64,000 bases of DNA, taken from positions 620,001 to 684,000 of the forward strand of contig JAIXMP010000005.1 of the NCBI GenBank assembly GCA_025677815.1, given 5' to 3'. Both the position numbers and the translations under genes were made by a program. The DNA comes from Phascolomyces articulosus (Eukaryota; Mucoromycota; Mucoromycetes; Mucorales; Lichtheimiaceae). Below are positions 46,918 to 58,000 of the stretch, piece after piece (positions within the stretch are counted from its first letter, which is position 1; each line of letters starts with the position of its first letter). The notes beneath the pieces are model-generated. The model was given only the letters and a program-made list of their open reading frames with translations, did not search any database and was not told the DNA's origin.

Positions 46918-48773
46918 TAAGCGTTTTATAGATTAAAATTTATATTTATTATTGTGGAAGACTGGATTGACCTGCGCCTATAGGCATGTGGTCGCTTCCT
47001 TGCGGTACTTAGTGGTAAAGATTATGTATGAGCAAAAGAATATATGGCATCAGCTGAAAAACCCCCCTTTAGGAGGAAAAGCTAAGCTAGTGTGGATAGT
47101 GTGGTAATGTTACATATGTAAGAGAAATAAAAAGGGAAAATAGAAGGTATAATGATTATGAGTGGGAGGAGTGGAAAATATAAATTTATATAGTAACTTG
47201 GTTACTTTCTTGAGTTGGATATGATGGGAGTTGTGGTGGCAGCGGTGGTTCTTCAGGTTCCGGTTCATCTTCTTCGTAGTCATTTTCGGAGTGACTTAAT
47301 CGGTCGATTTCCCGGAGGGTACGGATTAGTACAAACCAGCAGTTGATCCACTTTCCAAGTGATAAGCCGACTTCTGAGCGCGGGAGATGATTTATAACGT
47401 AGTCGAGTGGTTGAAGTTCTCGTTGGAGTTCAGGAATTGTACCAAATGTTGTTTTCAACTCATCAAGTACTTCTTCCATCAAAGGACAACGTGTAAAATG
47501 TACTCTATTTGCTGCTGGATGGCCGCATCTACAATCTTTCAGAGGGTAGGATGGGAGCCAGTGCATTCTCTATTTGATAAATCTGTGTCGGTCACGTGAA
47601 GTAGCAGGAAGATATAGTACTGGGTCAATCATTCTTTTATCGCGAAGACAACGGATAGTTTTCTTTTTATCGGCCCGGATTTTATATTCTTCATCGCGTT
47701 TTTGGGATACGGCTTGCTTGAGTGAGTCCTTTGGTGGGTTGATTCCATTTTTTAGCTTGGTGTATAGTTGGTAGAATGGATTGTTCGATGTTAGGTGCTT
47801 CCAGTGTTTATCCTTATTTTTGTTCCAGAAAAAGGATAGTTCAATGGATCGTGTCAAAGTAGTGGTAGGTAAATTTTGGAGTCGAACAGCAAATTTTAAT
47901 TGGAGAATACGAGTTCTTGTATGCATCGAGGGTAAGTCTGCTAGCACCATTGGAACGATGGTTGGAAAATGAGTTGCTGCATTTCAATTAAGAGTCATTT
48001 TTATACAACCTTTTTGTGCATTGTCAATTTTATCTTTTTGTGTAGCAGATAAGACGGTAATGGCTAGACCGTACTCAAGAACTGGTCGAACAAAAGTGCG
48101 GTATATTCTTAAAGCAGGCCATAGACCAATTCCGTACTGATGGACACCAAGTTGTCATAGTAACCCCATATTTCCTGTTGCTTTGCTGGTACGTTGATTC
48201 ACCAATTGCCCGGAACTAATACCATTATGGTCAAAGGGAATACCGAGATATTGAAAAGTGTTAACTAAAGGGATTATTTTGTTACACAGTTGGTATTGTT
48301 GCGATGATGGTTGAGATTGCTGTGGATCGATAATAGCACATTTATCAGGGTGCCATTTATATCCTTGGTCTTTCGAGTATCGTTCAGCTATTCGTAGTAA
48401 TCTTTTCATATCTGCAGGAGAGCCTATTAGTGCTACATCATCAGCATAGAGACAAGCTGATATTATAAGATTTGATTGATCAGGCCGATTTTTGTCAGGG
48501 CGTCCATTCTTTCCCCCTGTATATTTCTGTAGTTGGGCTGATGCTTCTGTTGCTCCATTGGCTGTAGATGTTCGAAGGAATAGTGGCTTTTCACATCGCA
48601 CATGCATGTTAATACGTAGTCGTCTTGGGAGAGTGTCGATAAAGACTGCGTATAATAATGGGCTCAAGATAGAACCTTGTAGTACTCCTTTCTTTGGATG
48701 AATGAAGCGGGATTGATAATTTTGTGAAATGACGGAGATGCGTATATCATCAAACATATGGCGGATCATATGG
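46918..48773 (-). mobile_element. 5'-truncated non-LTR (LINE-like) retroelement
   Basis: Minus-strand element of about 1.86 kb. It begins inside the reverse transcriptase (no endonuclease or first ORF), runs through an RT domain, thumb and C-terminal Cys/His region, then a 3' untranslated part (46,940-47,185) ending in an A/T-rich AATAATAAATATAAAT tail. A perfect 13-bp direct repeat flanks it (46905-46917 and 48774-48786). 5' truncation, an A-rich 3' end and a target duplication are the hallmarks of target-primed insertion. It sits upstream of FYV10. Clade not assigned. Confidence 0.8.
47186..48773 (-). pseudogene. reverse transcriptase fragment with three in-frame stops
   Basis: A single frame runs from the 5' junction at 48773 to a terminal stop at 47186. 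RT motifs: GVLQGSILSPLLYAVFID (palm, motif 4-5 region), the catalytic CLYADDVALIG (motif with Tyr-Ala-Asp-Asp, about 48,437-48,449), WHPDKCAII and FQYLGIPF. Downstream is an RVFVRPVLEYG-like thumb and a CRCGH...HFTRC zinc-binding end typical of LINE ORF2 C-termini. Stops interrupt at 48155-48157 (TGA), 47984-47986 (TGA) and 47570-47572 (TAG), with no frameshift. The element is therefore dead as a protein source. Confidence 0.85.
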
Positions 48774-48786
48774 TTAGGCGTTTTAT
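48774..48786. repeat. 13-bp direct repeat flanking the retroelement (right copy)
   Basis: TTAGGCGTTTTAT, identical to 46905-46917; reads as the target-site duplication at the 5' junction of the truncated element. Confidence 0.7.
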
Positions 48787-51700
48787 ATGGAGTATGAAAA
48801 GCGCCTTTAGGATTTGGTTTGGCTGCCTGTCTGTCTGTAACATAACGCCTTTCATTTATGGAAATGGTGATGTAAATTTATTGGCAGCCAACAGTGTATA
48901 TTAGAAATAAAAAGCAATGCAGTAAAAAAAACCTCATCACCATTTTGCATATAAAAGACTTGATCTTCGAAATAAACCAAGTTAAAAAGGTGTGCACCCT
49001 ATATGTGTTTGCTGTCTGTTCTAAGTCTTATCATAATGGTGAAAGCAAGAAATATAATATAATTAATAATGAAAGGTTTGATCTACTCAATGTTTGTTTT
49101 TATAAGTTTCTGTGTTGTACGTAGAATAGATAGTTCAAAAAAAAAGAGTGGTCTTTTGAAATACGATTTATTGTAAATAAAGATATATAAAATCAAAGAT
49201 AAAGGTTATTTCTATTGTTCTATATACAGGTATTTTACAATATTATCAAGGATACGAATCCTATTTTTCGAATACTCTATATTTTTATTTTTAGGACACC
49301 ACAGTTTCTAAATTCTCTGAATGCAATGATTAAGCACATGTGGAAGAGTGAGCATTTAGAAAGAGCATCATGTCCTCTTTTATAGTAGAGTCACGATAAA
49401 GAATCTTATAAAAAAATTATTACTTCTGTAATATGAGATGAAATGGAATGTAATAAAAAATGGTACTGATAGGTATATCTTTTTATTATCCTGTTTAGTA
49501 ATCAATTTATTTCTTTTCTATTCTTCATAATCTTTCTTTTGTATTCCAGATTATTAATAATGAACAACAAATCAAGAGTGATATAGTTTATCAATGGTTG
49601 TACCATGTTTTATTACGGAATGATGCTTAACCGATTATTAATGAATGAGTGGATCTATCATATATTAGTGTGGGTCACCTCACTCTATGCTTTTTTATTA
49701 TTATAATAGCCTCATTATATAATACACTGAAAACTAAACCCATTGCATTTTCCTTTTAATAGCATGAGAAAGATCCTTTTTCTGAGATATTAATTATATT
49801 TCCATTATATTCCATTTTGTTCCTTATTACGTGTCTACTATCTCTTTACTACTATCATTTGTCATCCAATTAAAAAAAAGAATAAAGCACGCTATCCTTT
49901 TCGTTTTTAATGGCCATTTTTGACATTGTTTTCATGATTAGATAAGATATTTTTTCTATTTCTATTTTTGTTAATTAATGATCTGCTATCATAAAAAAGT
50001 CTTTATTTTTAAGCTATTATCTACATTTATGTATTATATATAACAATAATGATATATATATATCATCAAAGAATCCATCTTTTTCTCATTATAATCACCC
50101 TAATTTTATTAATGGGTACTCTGTAACATCACGTCGATTAACGAGATCTTGTTCAATGGCTTGTTTTTTTTTAAAAAAAACATCCTATTTTGGCTGGAAG
50201 ATAAGATTCACTATTATGCATGATTTTTCTTTGAAAACAATTGCGTTTGACAAGATGATATCATCATATTATCTCTTTATTAAATTGAATCCGATATCAT
50301 TAATCATTTTCGTCATTGTTTTCATAATGATACTTTTCTACTTTTGTTAATGAGTAATCCATAATCACGACATTTCAAATACTTTTTAACTCAATAAAAA
50401 CATTCACTTTAGATCTGTAATGATATATTGGCAGAAAGCCCATCTTTTTCTCTTTCTAATCATGTCAGTTTTATTATTGAATGTCTAGTAAGGTCATGTC
50501 ACCAAATTCAATTGAGTTCAATGCTTCTCCGTCTTTGCCCAACATACATAAAGAACATGCTTATTGTTCTTTAATTACGTACATAGAAATGATATCATCC
50601 TCTTATTAATCAATACATCAATCATCCATTATTCTCTTTTAAAAAAAGCAAGCCTCTCTTATCTACTTTATTACCCATCCAATAAAAAAAATATTCCGTT
50701 TAGATGTCACAACTACTTTGAAATTTCTGTTTTTAGAAGTTGTCATACGGTCATCTTGTCTAAATATTACTTTATTATTTTTAAATAAAAATATAACTAT
50801 ATCATCAAATATCATTATAATGAAAAACATATATCAAAAAATCTAGGTTATTAGCTTTAAAACAAGATTCATCTCGTCTTATATCGATCAAAATTGATAA
50901 AGTTATAAAGGATTGAAAAATGGTTCATTGTTTCAATGTTGGAAAAGTATAAAAAGGGTTCAAAATAGCCCCCCAAAATTGTAAAAATTATCGCCGTACC
51001 TTTTCTTTCTTCTTTCATTTAATCATCCAATCATTCATCATCCATCATTATTTCTTTTCATCACAATCCATCATGCAGCAAGGTCTTGCTCAATCCATCC
51101 ATGGTTCTCTGGCTCCAATCCATACGGTCAAACTCCCATGGTTCATTTGTCCCTTCATTCTCTTGGTAAACTTTTTATGATCATCCTTGTCTAGATGTTT
51201 CTGCTCTGATTCACCATTTTGTTGATCGTTTCATCCATCCATCCTTGCTGCGGCTGTCGTCACACTCATCTTTTTGGTCATATAACATTGTTTCCTGTTG
51301 TTTTTCCTCCCAAACATGGTGCGATATATTATGGTATGTTATTGAATTTCTTTTGACACCTTTTTTTTTCGTGATCGTATTATATTTATAATGTGTCTTC
51401 TACCTGTTGATAATACTTACAAATCTTTTTTTTGTGTTATCTATCTTCTTTATTAGTCATCCAAGTTGTTGCTCTCTTATATCAATCTCCTTCGGTCATC
51501 CATACTATGCACTATGTTGTATGTTTCCATTGACCGTATATACTATGGGATTATTTTATTACCACTATGTGTCAAGCCATCCTTCTTTGGTAATTCTTTG
51601 TTGTGTCACATGATCTTTGGTCTTTGGTTCTACTTTATATTGCATCATGAACACCCGTTGATCAAGCCACCCTAAACAAACTTTTATCATGTATGCTGTA

Positions 51701-53122
51701 CCGATTCATCGTCATACTATATCGTCCATCTTTCATCATATATGTTGGTTAATCCTTTGCCGTATCACGTCATTCCTACTGAAATATCTACCCTGTTGTC
51801 TATTTTTGGTCATGCTTTGACCCGGGATGTCTTTAAACTCGCCTTTTTTTTTTGCTTATTTCAAGATATGCATGACTTTCATTATCATGATGCTTAGTTG
51901 GGTATTGGAGAGGTGAATCATCAAGTTAATGTGTGAATATTGATATTTATCTATGTATTTTAATGATTAACTCTCTTCTATTAGATCTTTTTCTTTTTGC
52001 ACATTTCTTTTATGTTTTTTTTTTAATTTGCTTTGGTAAGTTTATAGTTTCGTAAACCATTTAAGACGAAGATGTAGTATTTGAAGATCATTCAACTAAT
52101 ATAAACTCATTGCTCCATTTACCAGCTTAAATATAGTTTACCCCCTTTCTCTCTCCCTCCTCAATGGAGTACTTTTTGACGCGTCACTAGTTCTAGTTCA
52201 CGTTGTCAGCCAGCGGATGCTGGATTCAAAGTACATATGGTCTTTTTTATAAACACCTGTATTTTTCTTATACTGAAGCTAAAAGCATTGATTTTGTTAT
52301 TGATTTATTCTTTTAGTACTAGTAAAATTAAAATATAAATCAACACTAAATTCATTAATAATACCATTGATCCAATAATAGAATAAGTAGAGCAATTTTT
52401 TATGACGACATAGTTGATCATAAGCTAATAAATCAACGAAACACTATTGTTCATATCAAAGAAAAAAAAAACTTTAAATATTACAGCATTGCAAAGGTTG
52501 CAAGGGTACCAAATCATCCATTATTAAATGCTATGTAACAAATTTTTGCGCATATACATAATCGATAATAACAGCTTCTAGCCAAAGTTAACGAATTAAA
52601 TTCGCGTACATACTCAAGTAATCGAGTCAATTCAGGCAATCATGGCTTTGATCCAAGAACAATATCGACAACATACTCAATATAAACAAAATATTTCACA
52701 AGCTACCTAATATCTTATTGGTAAATATTCATACAACATAACAATAGCATGACTCAGTTCCATTGGGAAACAAATGGAAACATTACTATAGTAGCTATCT
52801 ACTACATGTTCTAATAATTATGCAAAAATGTCGAAATTAGAATATATTGCATATAATTTTGGAACTAAGGCATCCACTTTACATGATAAAGACACGCTTT
52901 TTAAATGATCATACAAGAATGAAGCGTGTTTAGTTCAGGTGAATAATCAGTTAGCCATAGATATTTAAAAAAAAAAAAAAAAGAACAAGCCGATACATTA
53001 TAACTATGCATTTTGTATATGAAAATAGCCAGTTTTTTCGTGCTTACAACTGAGATTTTTTTTAACTCCCAGAATGGCTATTAGTTCATTTGTTCTCTCT
53101 TACAACAAAGAAAAAATAAACC
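48787..53122. other. gene-poor stretch upstream of ZIM17
   Basis: 4.3 kb, very AT-rich. Contains a perfect 9-bp inverted repeat (TTGGCTGCC 48819-48827 / GGCAGCCAA 48883-48891), a diverged tandem duplication (49.9-50.7 kb), a TATA-plus-pyrimidine leader before an ATG at 51074, and a stop-riddled coding-like stretch at 52.6-52.9 kb. No intact gene. Confidence 0.45.
49915..50720. repeat. diverged tandem duplication, unit about 370-385 bp
   Basis: Paired segments: TTGACATTGTTTTCATGATTAG near 49,927 against CGTCATTGTTTTCATAATGATA near 50,306; CATCTTTTTCTC at about 50,073 against the same motif at about 50,440; and TTTTTGTTAAT...ATGA against CTTTTGTTAATGAGTAAT. Spacing of partners is roughly 370-385 bp. 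Strongly diverged and non-coding. Confidence 0.5.
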
Positions 53123-53761
53123 ATGTTACCACGAGCAACATTATTACGTACTTTACGATCCAGTCCATGTGTACGACGATCCTTTTCAACTGCCACTACT
53201 AGACCTTCATTATGGCATACTCAAATGCCCACTAGAACAATGACAGCAACCACAAGAAATAGTCTTTTGAAACAATCACGATTCGCGTTGCTGACTAATA
53301 TCACCCAAATGAAAACACGCAACAGTCTTTTCCACACCTGTCCAGCGTCATTAAAAGAGCAGGAACAACAAGAAGAAGATACAGTGGAGCCCAAACATCA
53401 ACTTTTGATTGGTTTTACATGTGAAGTATGTAAAGAACGATCCCATCATGTCATGTCGAAATTGGCTTATACCAAAGGTGTTGTCTTGATTGAATGCCCC
53501 GGTTGTAAAAACCGTCATTTGATTGCAGATAATTTGGGTTGGTTCAAGGATCAATCCACAACAGTGGAAGATTTGGTCAAGGAAAAAGGAGAAGCAATTC
53601 GTAAAGTGATTGTGGATAAGGATGGCAATGAACATGAAACAGATATTATGGAATGGTTACCTGATATTAGTCAGGAAGAACGCGTCAAAAAAGACGCAGC
53701 AAAACAAGAAGCTGAAAAGTTACGTCAAGAACAACAGCAACAACAAAAGGATCAAGAGTAA
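53123..53761 (+). CDS. ZIM17: Zim17/Tim15 (Hep1), mitochondrial DNL zinc-finger chaperone
   Basis: Single exon, 212 residues. The N-terminus is rich in Arg/Ser/Thr with no acidic residues over about 75 positions (RATLLRTLRSSPCVRRSFST...), a textbook mitochondrial presequence. The DNL zinc finger has Cys100-x2-Cys103 and Cys125-x2-Cys128, with SHHVMSKLAYTKGVVLIECP between and the NRHLIADNLGWF tail containing the DNL signature. Zim17 keeps matrix Hsp70 (Ssc1) soluble and active for protein import and Fe-S assembly. The C-terminal tail is a charged Lys/Glu/Gln helix. Intronless, in contrast with most genes here. Confidence 0.95.
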   Translation: MLPRATLLRTLRSSPCVRRSFSTATTRPSLWHTQMPTRTMTATTRNSLLKQSRFALLTNITQMKTRNSLFHTCPASLKEQEQQEEDTVEPKHQLLIGFTCEVCKERSHHVMSKLAYTKGVVLIECPGCKNRHLIADNLGWFKDQSTTVEDLVKEKGEAIRKVIVDKDGNEHETDIMEWLPDISQEERVKKDAAKQEAEKLRQEQQQQQKDQE

Positions 53762-53994
53762 AAAAAAAAAGACCTTTTTTTTGAATATTAGATTGAGAAA
53801 AAAAAAGAACTCAAGTTGTATATATATATATCTATTATATTGAAATAAATAGAAAAAGATCCATCCATCCGATTTGTTGGGCATGACAACAATTACTATT
53901 ATTACAATTATAAGTAGAAGGGAATAGGATGAATAGGAGGAAAAAGGTAAAAATGGGTTATCTAAGAGGTGATTACTATATAATACTATCTACG

Positions 53995-55020
53995 CTATCC
54001 ATGTTTATGTCCAAATAAAGGCATATCACGAATAGCATGTTCAATTAATGTAGGATGAACATTCATTGAAATAGACAATTGGGAAACATGATCTCTTATC
54101 ATAGCTTCATATATATCTTTAAAAATACCCAATGTTTCTGGTGGGGGATTCTTTTGAAATTCATTGATGAAAAGACGTCGTACATAATCCTGCAATTCCT
54201 TCTTTGCACGTCGCATGAAACCTCCAAATCCATCAATACCGAATTTAAGCTCCATGGCTTGTCGTAAAGTTTGTTCTTCATCATTTCGTACGATGATATG
54301 ACATTCCAATACATCCAAAATTAAATTCTCAAGTTCTTGTTCTTGTCTCGTTTTAGGACTTGATTGAGCAATGGTACTTGTATTATCATCTTCATCATCC
54401 GCGTCGCAGTCTTCATCATGTTTTTCTTGGTTAGAAAACTTTACTTGATCCTTTTCAACTTGTTTCTTTTTATTATTCATATTGTTGTTAACATCATACG
54501 TCAATATCCTTCGATAAATGGTGCGCTCGTATTTCAATAACTTTTCAATAGCAAACCGTTCCCAAATCACATGGACACGTCCAACAAGGATACTGTATAA
54601 AGAGGAAGGAATATCATGATGTGCTCTAAAATCTTCCCATTGTCCTTGTTCTAATCGACGCATAAGCCAACCATCCAATGCGACTTGATACCGTATTTGC
54701 ATATCAGCAATCTCAATTCTTTCAAAATTCGTGTTTTTTTCCAACCAATCCACATTAATCAACCTTGAGAGAATGGTATGTAGGTTGCCAATACCAAGTT
54801 CAATATAATCATGCGTGATGAATCGAAATGTATCAAAAGATGGACGTAATGGGATCTTGTCGAGTGCCTCAAGGATTTCGTTACGTCTATTTAACTTGGC
54901 AATATCGTGTGGTGCCATATATGGATCGACAAGAACCGATGCTGCTTTTCTATGACCATTCGTACTAGAACTTCTGAAACCAACACCGCCAATAGTTAAC
55001 TTTGAAAACATTCGCTTCAT
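53995..55020 (-). CDS. conserved-looking protein of unknown function (341 aa)
   Basis: Single exon, start at 55020. Residues 1-30 are basic and Ser-rich (MKRMFSKLTIGGVGFRSSST), possibly a targeting segment. The rest is helical, e.g. DKIPLRPSFDTFRFITHDYI, HTILSRLINVDWLEKN and RVHVIWERFAIEKLLKY. An acidic Asp/Glu-rich disordered insert (about 180-220) divides two helical halves. The second half contains ILDVLECHIIVRNDEEQTLR and FGGFMRRAKKELQDYVRRLF. No metal-binding or nucleotide-binding motif seen. I do not recognise the family. It converges with ZIM17, the two stop codons being about 230 bp apart. Confidence 0.75.
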   Translation of the reverse strand: MKRMFSKLTIGGVGFRSSSTNGHRKAASVLVDPYMAPHDIAKLNRRNEILEALDKIPLRPSFDTFRFITHDYIELGIGNLHTILSRLINVDWLEKNTNFERIEIADMQIRYQVALDGWLMRRLEQGQWEDFRAHHDIPSSLYSILVGRVHVIWERFAIEKLLKYERTIYRRILTYDVNNNMNNKKKQVEKDQVKFSNQEKHDEDCDADDEDDNTSTIAQSSPKTRQEQELENLILDVLECHIIVRNDEEQTLRQAMELKFGIDGFGGFMRRAKKELQDYVRRLFINEFQKNPPPETLGIFKDIYEAMIRDHVSQLSISMNVHPTLIEHAIRDMPLFGHKHG

Positions 55021-58000
55021 AATGTTTTCTTCTGTCGAGAATTTCTTGTCCGATATATATTTTTTTCTTAATTAAAATATACTTTTTTTCTTGCTTGTTG
55101 TTGTTGTTGATAGAAATGCAAGTAGGTGTAAGCTTTTATCGTTTTGGTGTATATTTATAGTATTGTTGTCAGTAATAAAAGAAGATGAGAAAAAAAAAAA
55201 GGAATGAAAATAAGAGCCTCATAAAAATAGTTTTTTATATTTTATTTGTCTCCTTTTCACTTTTTATTTACATAATGCATAACACATACCGCCATCAACA
55301 ACATAGGTTAGTATTATATGGTATTGCTAGTTGAACAACGATGACGGTGATACCTTTATAGTAACAACATTGCAGATAGGATAATTTTTTAATTGTAGCC
55401 TAATTCTAATTATTTCTTGACAACGGTTCATTATTATAAATGCGCAAAAAAAAACATTCACTTGTTTTGTGCAATATTATAAAATTGACAGTGCACAGCG
55501 AAATATAAGTTCCATTTAATAAGGGTTTGGAACGTTTGGTTCAAATATTTCTGCCATTATCCATAATAAACAGCTTGTTTCTGACAACTTTATGTGCAAG
55601 AGTTTTTTTTTCATAATAGAACAATAGAAGGATACACATAACAGTAGAGATGGCCATGCGTAAGCCATTGTTGTCACAAATACATCCTAAAGTGGCGCCA
55701 TGAAAAAAAACACTGACAAAAAGTAGTATTTAACATTACACCACCTTATTGTCACGAATGACAACACATATTTAAATGCATTATATATCTGTTGTCAATA
55801 TAGGATAATGAATATACCAAATATGACCTCTATTATAGAATAATAGAGGCAGAAAATAAATTTAGGAAAACTTTATCTCATATAATAACAATAGACGAAT
55901 GAGTTGAATTTTGAAAAAATAGATAATGTTGGATGGTTATATAAAAAAAATACATCTGTCGTTATTATGCTAATAGTAGTCTATTTTTTTCTATCAATAA
56001 ATGTCGATGGTATCGAGAGTTTATTAATTATGCAAACCCATTTTCTTTGCTGGCCCTAGTAAATCAGTAAAAGAATAAACTATAATATGCCATATTTGAT
56101 CTAAAAATCTGTCTGTATGATGTAGTAATGACATTTGTACTGTCTTTTGTTATTATTAACCACCCTATATATCTTTCTTCTCAATCATTCTTCCTTCTTA
56201 TTTAATCAATTCTATTTCTATTATCTTCCTTTCTTTTCTGAATGAATCATAATAAATTATAAGCATGGGTGCTTTTTTTTTATTTTCCACTATAAATAAT
56301 TGTATTAGTTGTTACATGTTTTGTCAAAAATGTCCCTTTTTAAAAACACCAACAAAGTTATCAATTGAATTCGTGCTCGCTAGTAAATATTAAATACGAT
56401 GAAGTATATCTTTGTCTTTTTTAATAATATGGCTAATAAATCGTTAAAAATAATGACTGCAAGTAACATCTAAACTCAAACTGGTTATTATGTAAACCGA
56501 TTTCAGTATGAAACATCATCCCAACGGATCTGATGTATCGATTGTTTCTTCTTTGCCATCATGTACAAAGCAGTAATAATAGTATGGATGATTAAAGTTC
56601 CTGAGTAAATTTCTATGAAAAAGAAATCACACCCGAATGAGGATATTTTATAATTGCTGAATGCTATTCGTCTTTGAAGAATTCTTCTTGTGTGGATACG
56701 TAAAAAATTGACAAATTAATCAATTCTAATTGGCCTGCACTTTCTAACAATATTGGTGATATTACTGAGAAGAACACAAATGTCCTGAAAATTTGACGAT
56801 ATTAGAAATGAATATACTGTATCTAGATATACAACTAACGTCGCATTGGATTTCCATTCTCTCTCTCTTTCTTTAGCATACTTTTTTTGGAGGAAGACAT
56901 TGAGGACTTTCCGTTTTTTTTATACATTATATTATGAATGGCTTAGTCGATGTTCGATAGAATCATTAAATGCATTCCATCCATAAGAGTTACTGATATA
57001 TAAAAATTGGTAGCTTGAAAGGGCTATAAATGATAGAAGGACGTGAGTAGTAGATGATCTGATTGTATGTATTTCTATAAAATTATATCATGACAGTCAT
57101 TTGATAAACCAGTCCGTTTTCAAAAATGGCTCGTACTTGAAATCACACAATGAAATAATCAAGTTTTTTTTTTTTTTTTTTCAAAAGATGTCTACTTTGC
57201 AAATATCTGACTTTATCATTACAATAACCTTTTTCTATCAATCAATCAGTGGTACGTATGATCTATAGGAAACTGGAACAGAATGAGATAGTATTCAGAA
57301 TAGTGCATGTTACATGAATCTGTACAGCAAGATAATTCAGTCGTAGTTTGTAAATTCGAGATAGTTTTTTGGTACACTCTGGAAATTTGGATATCACAAC
57401 AAATGCTGTTTACTAGATATTTTAAAGTATCATTAAAAGCATGATGATATAAGTGTATGAGCAGCAAGGTTCTGGATGTGAGACACGGTAGCCTAGATTT
57501 CCTTCATGCTGGTGATTCAGTGTAAAAATGATATTTCAAACTGGTAAGCCAAACTCAATAAACTGTCGATGAAATGCCATTCTTTGCTCTGTGATTGAGT
57601 GAATAAAGAAATTTTATATGTAGTTTCAAATGGCAGCTCTTTTGCTACTATGTTAGGTATTAGGTTATGGTTTGGATGCCACGAATTGCTTGACATATCG
57701 ATACAAAAACACAGAGACGTACTTTTCAAGTTTCTGCTCTGTTTATTTTGTTTAGCATTTTCTGGATATCATTTCCATATTACATGCACTTCTTATTTTG
57801 GTATTTGAGCTTTGAAGAAATCTACTTGAACAGAGGGTAAAAGTAATATGGACGCGTGCGACTATAGCTCGATGATCATTTTGGACTGTTACAGGGATTG
57901 TATGTTCTTTTCGTAAGTATTTCACTCTCATTCTATAATATCTTTTAGTGCATAAACCATTTTTTCCCCCATTCCACAGGTACTGATACATCGAATAAGT

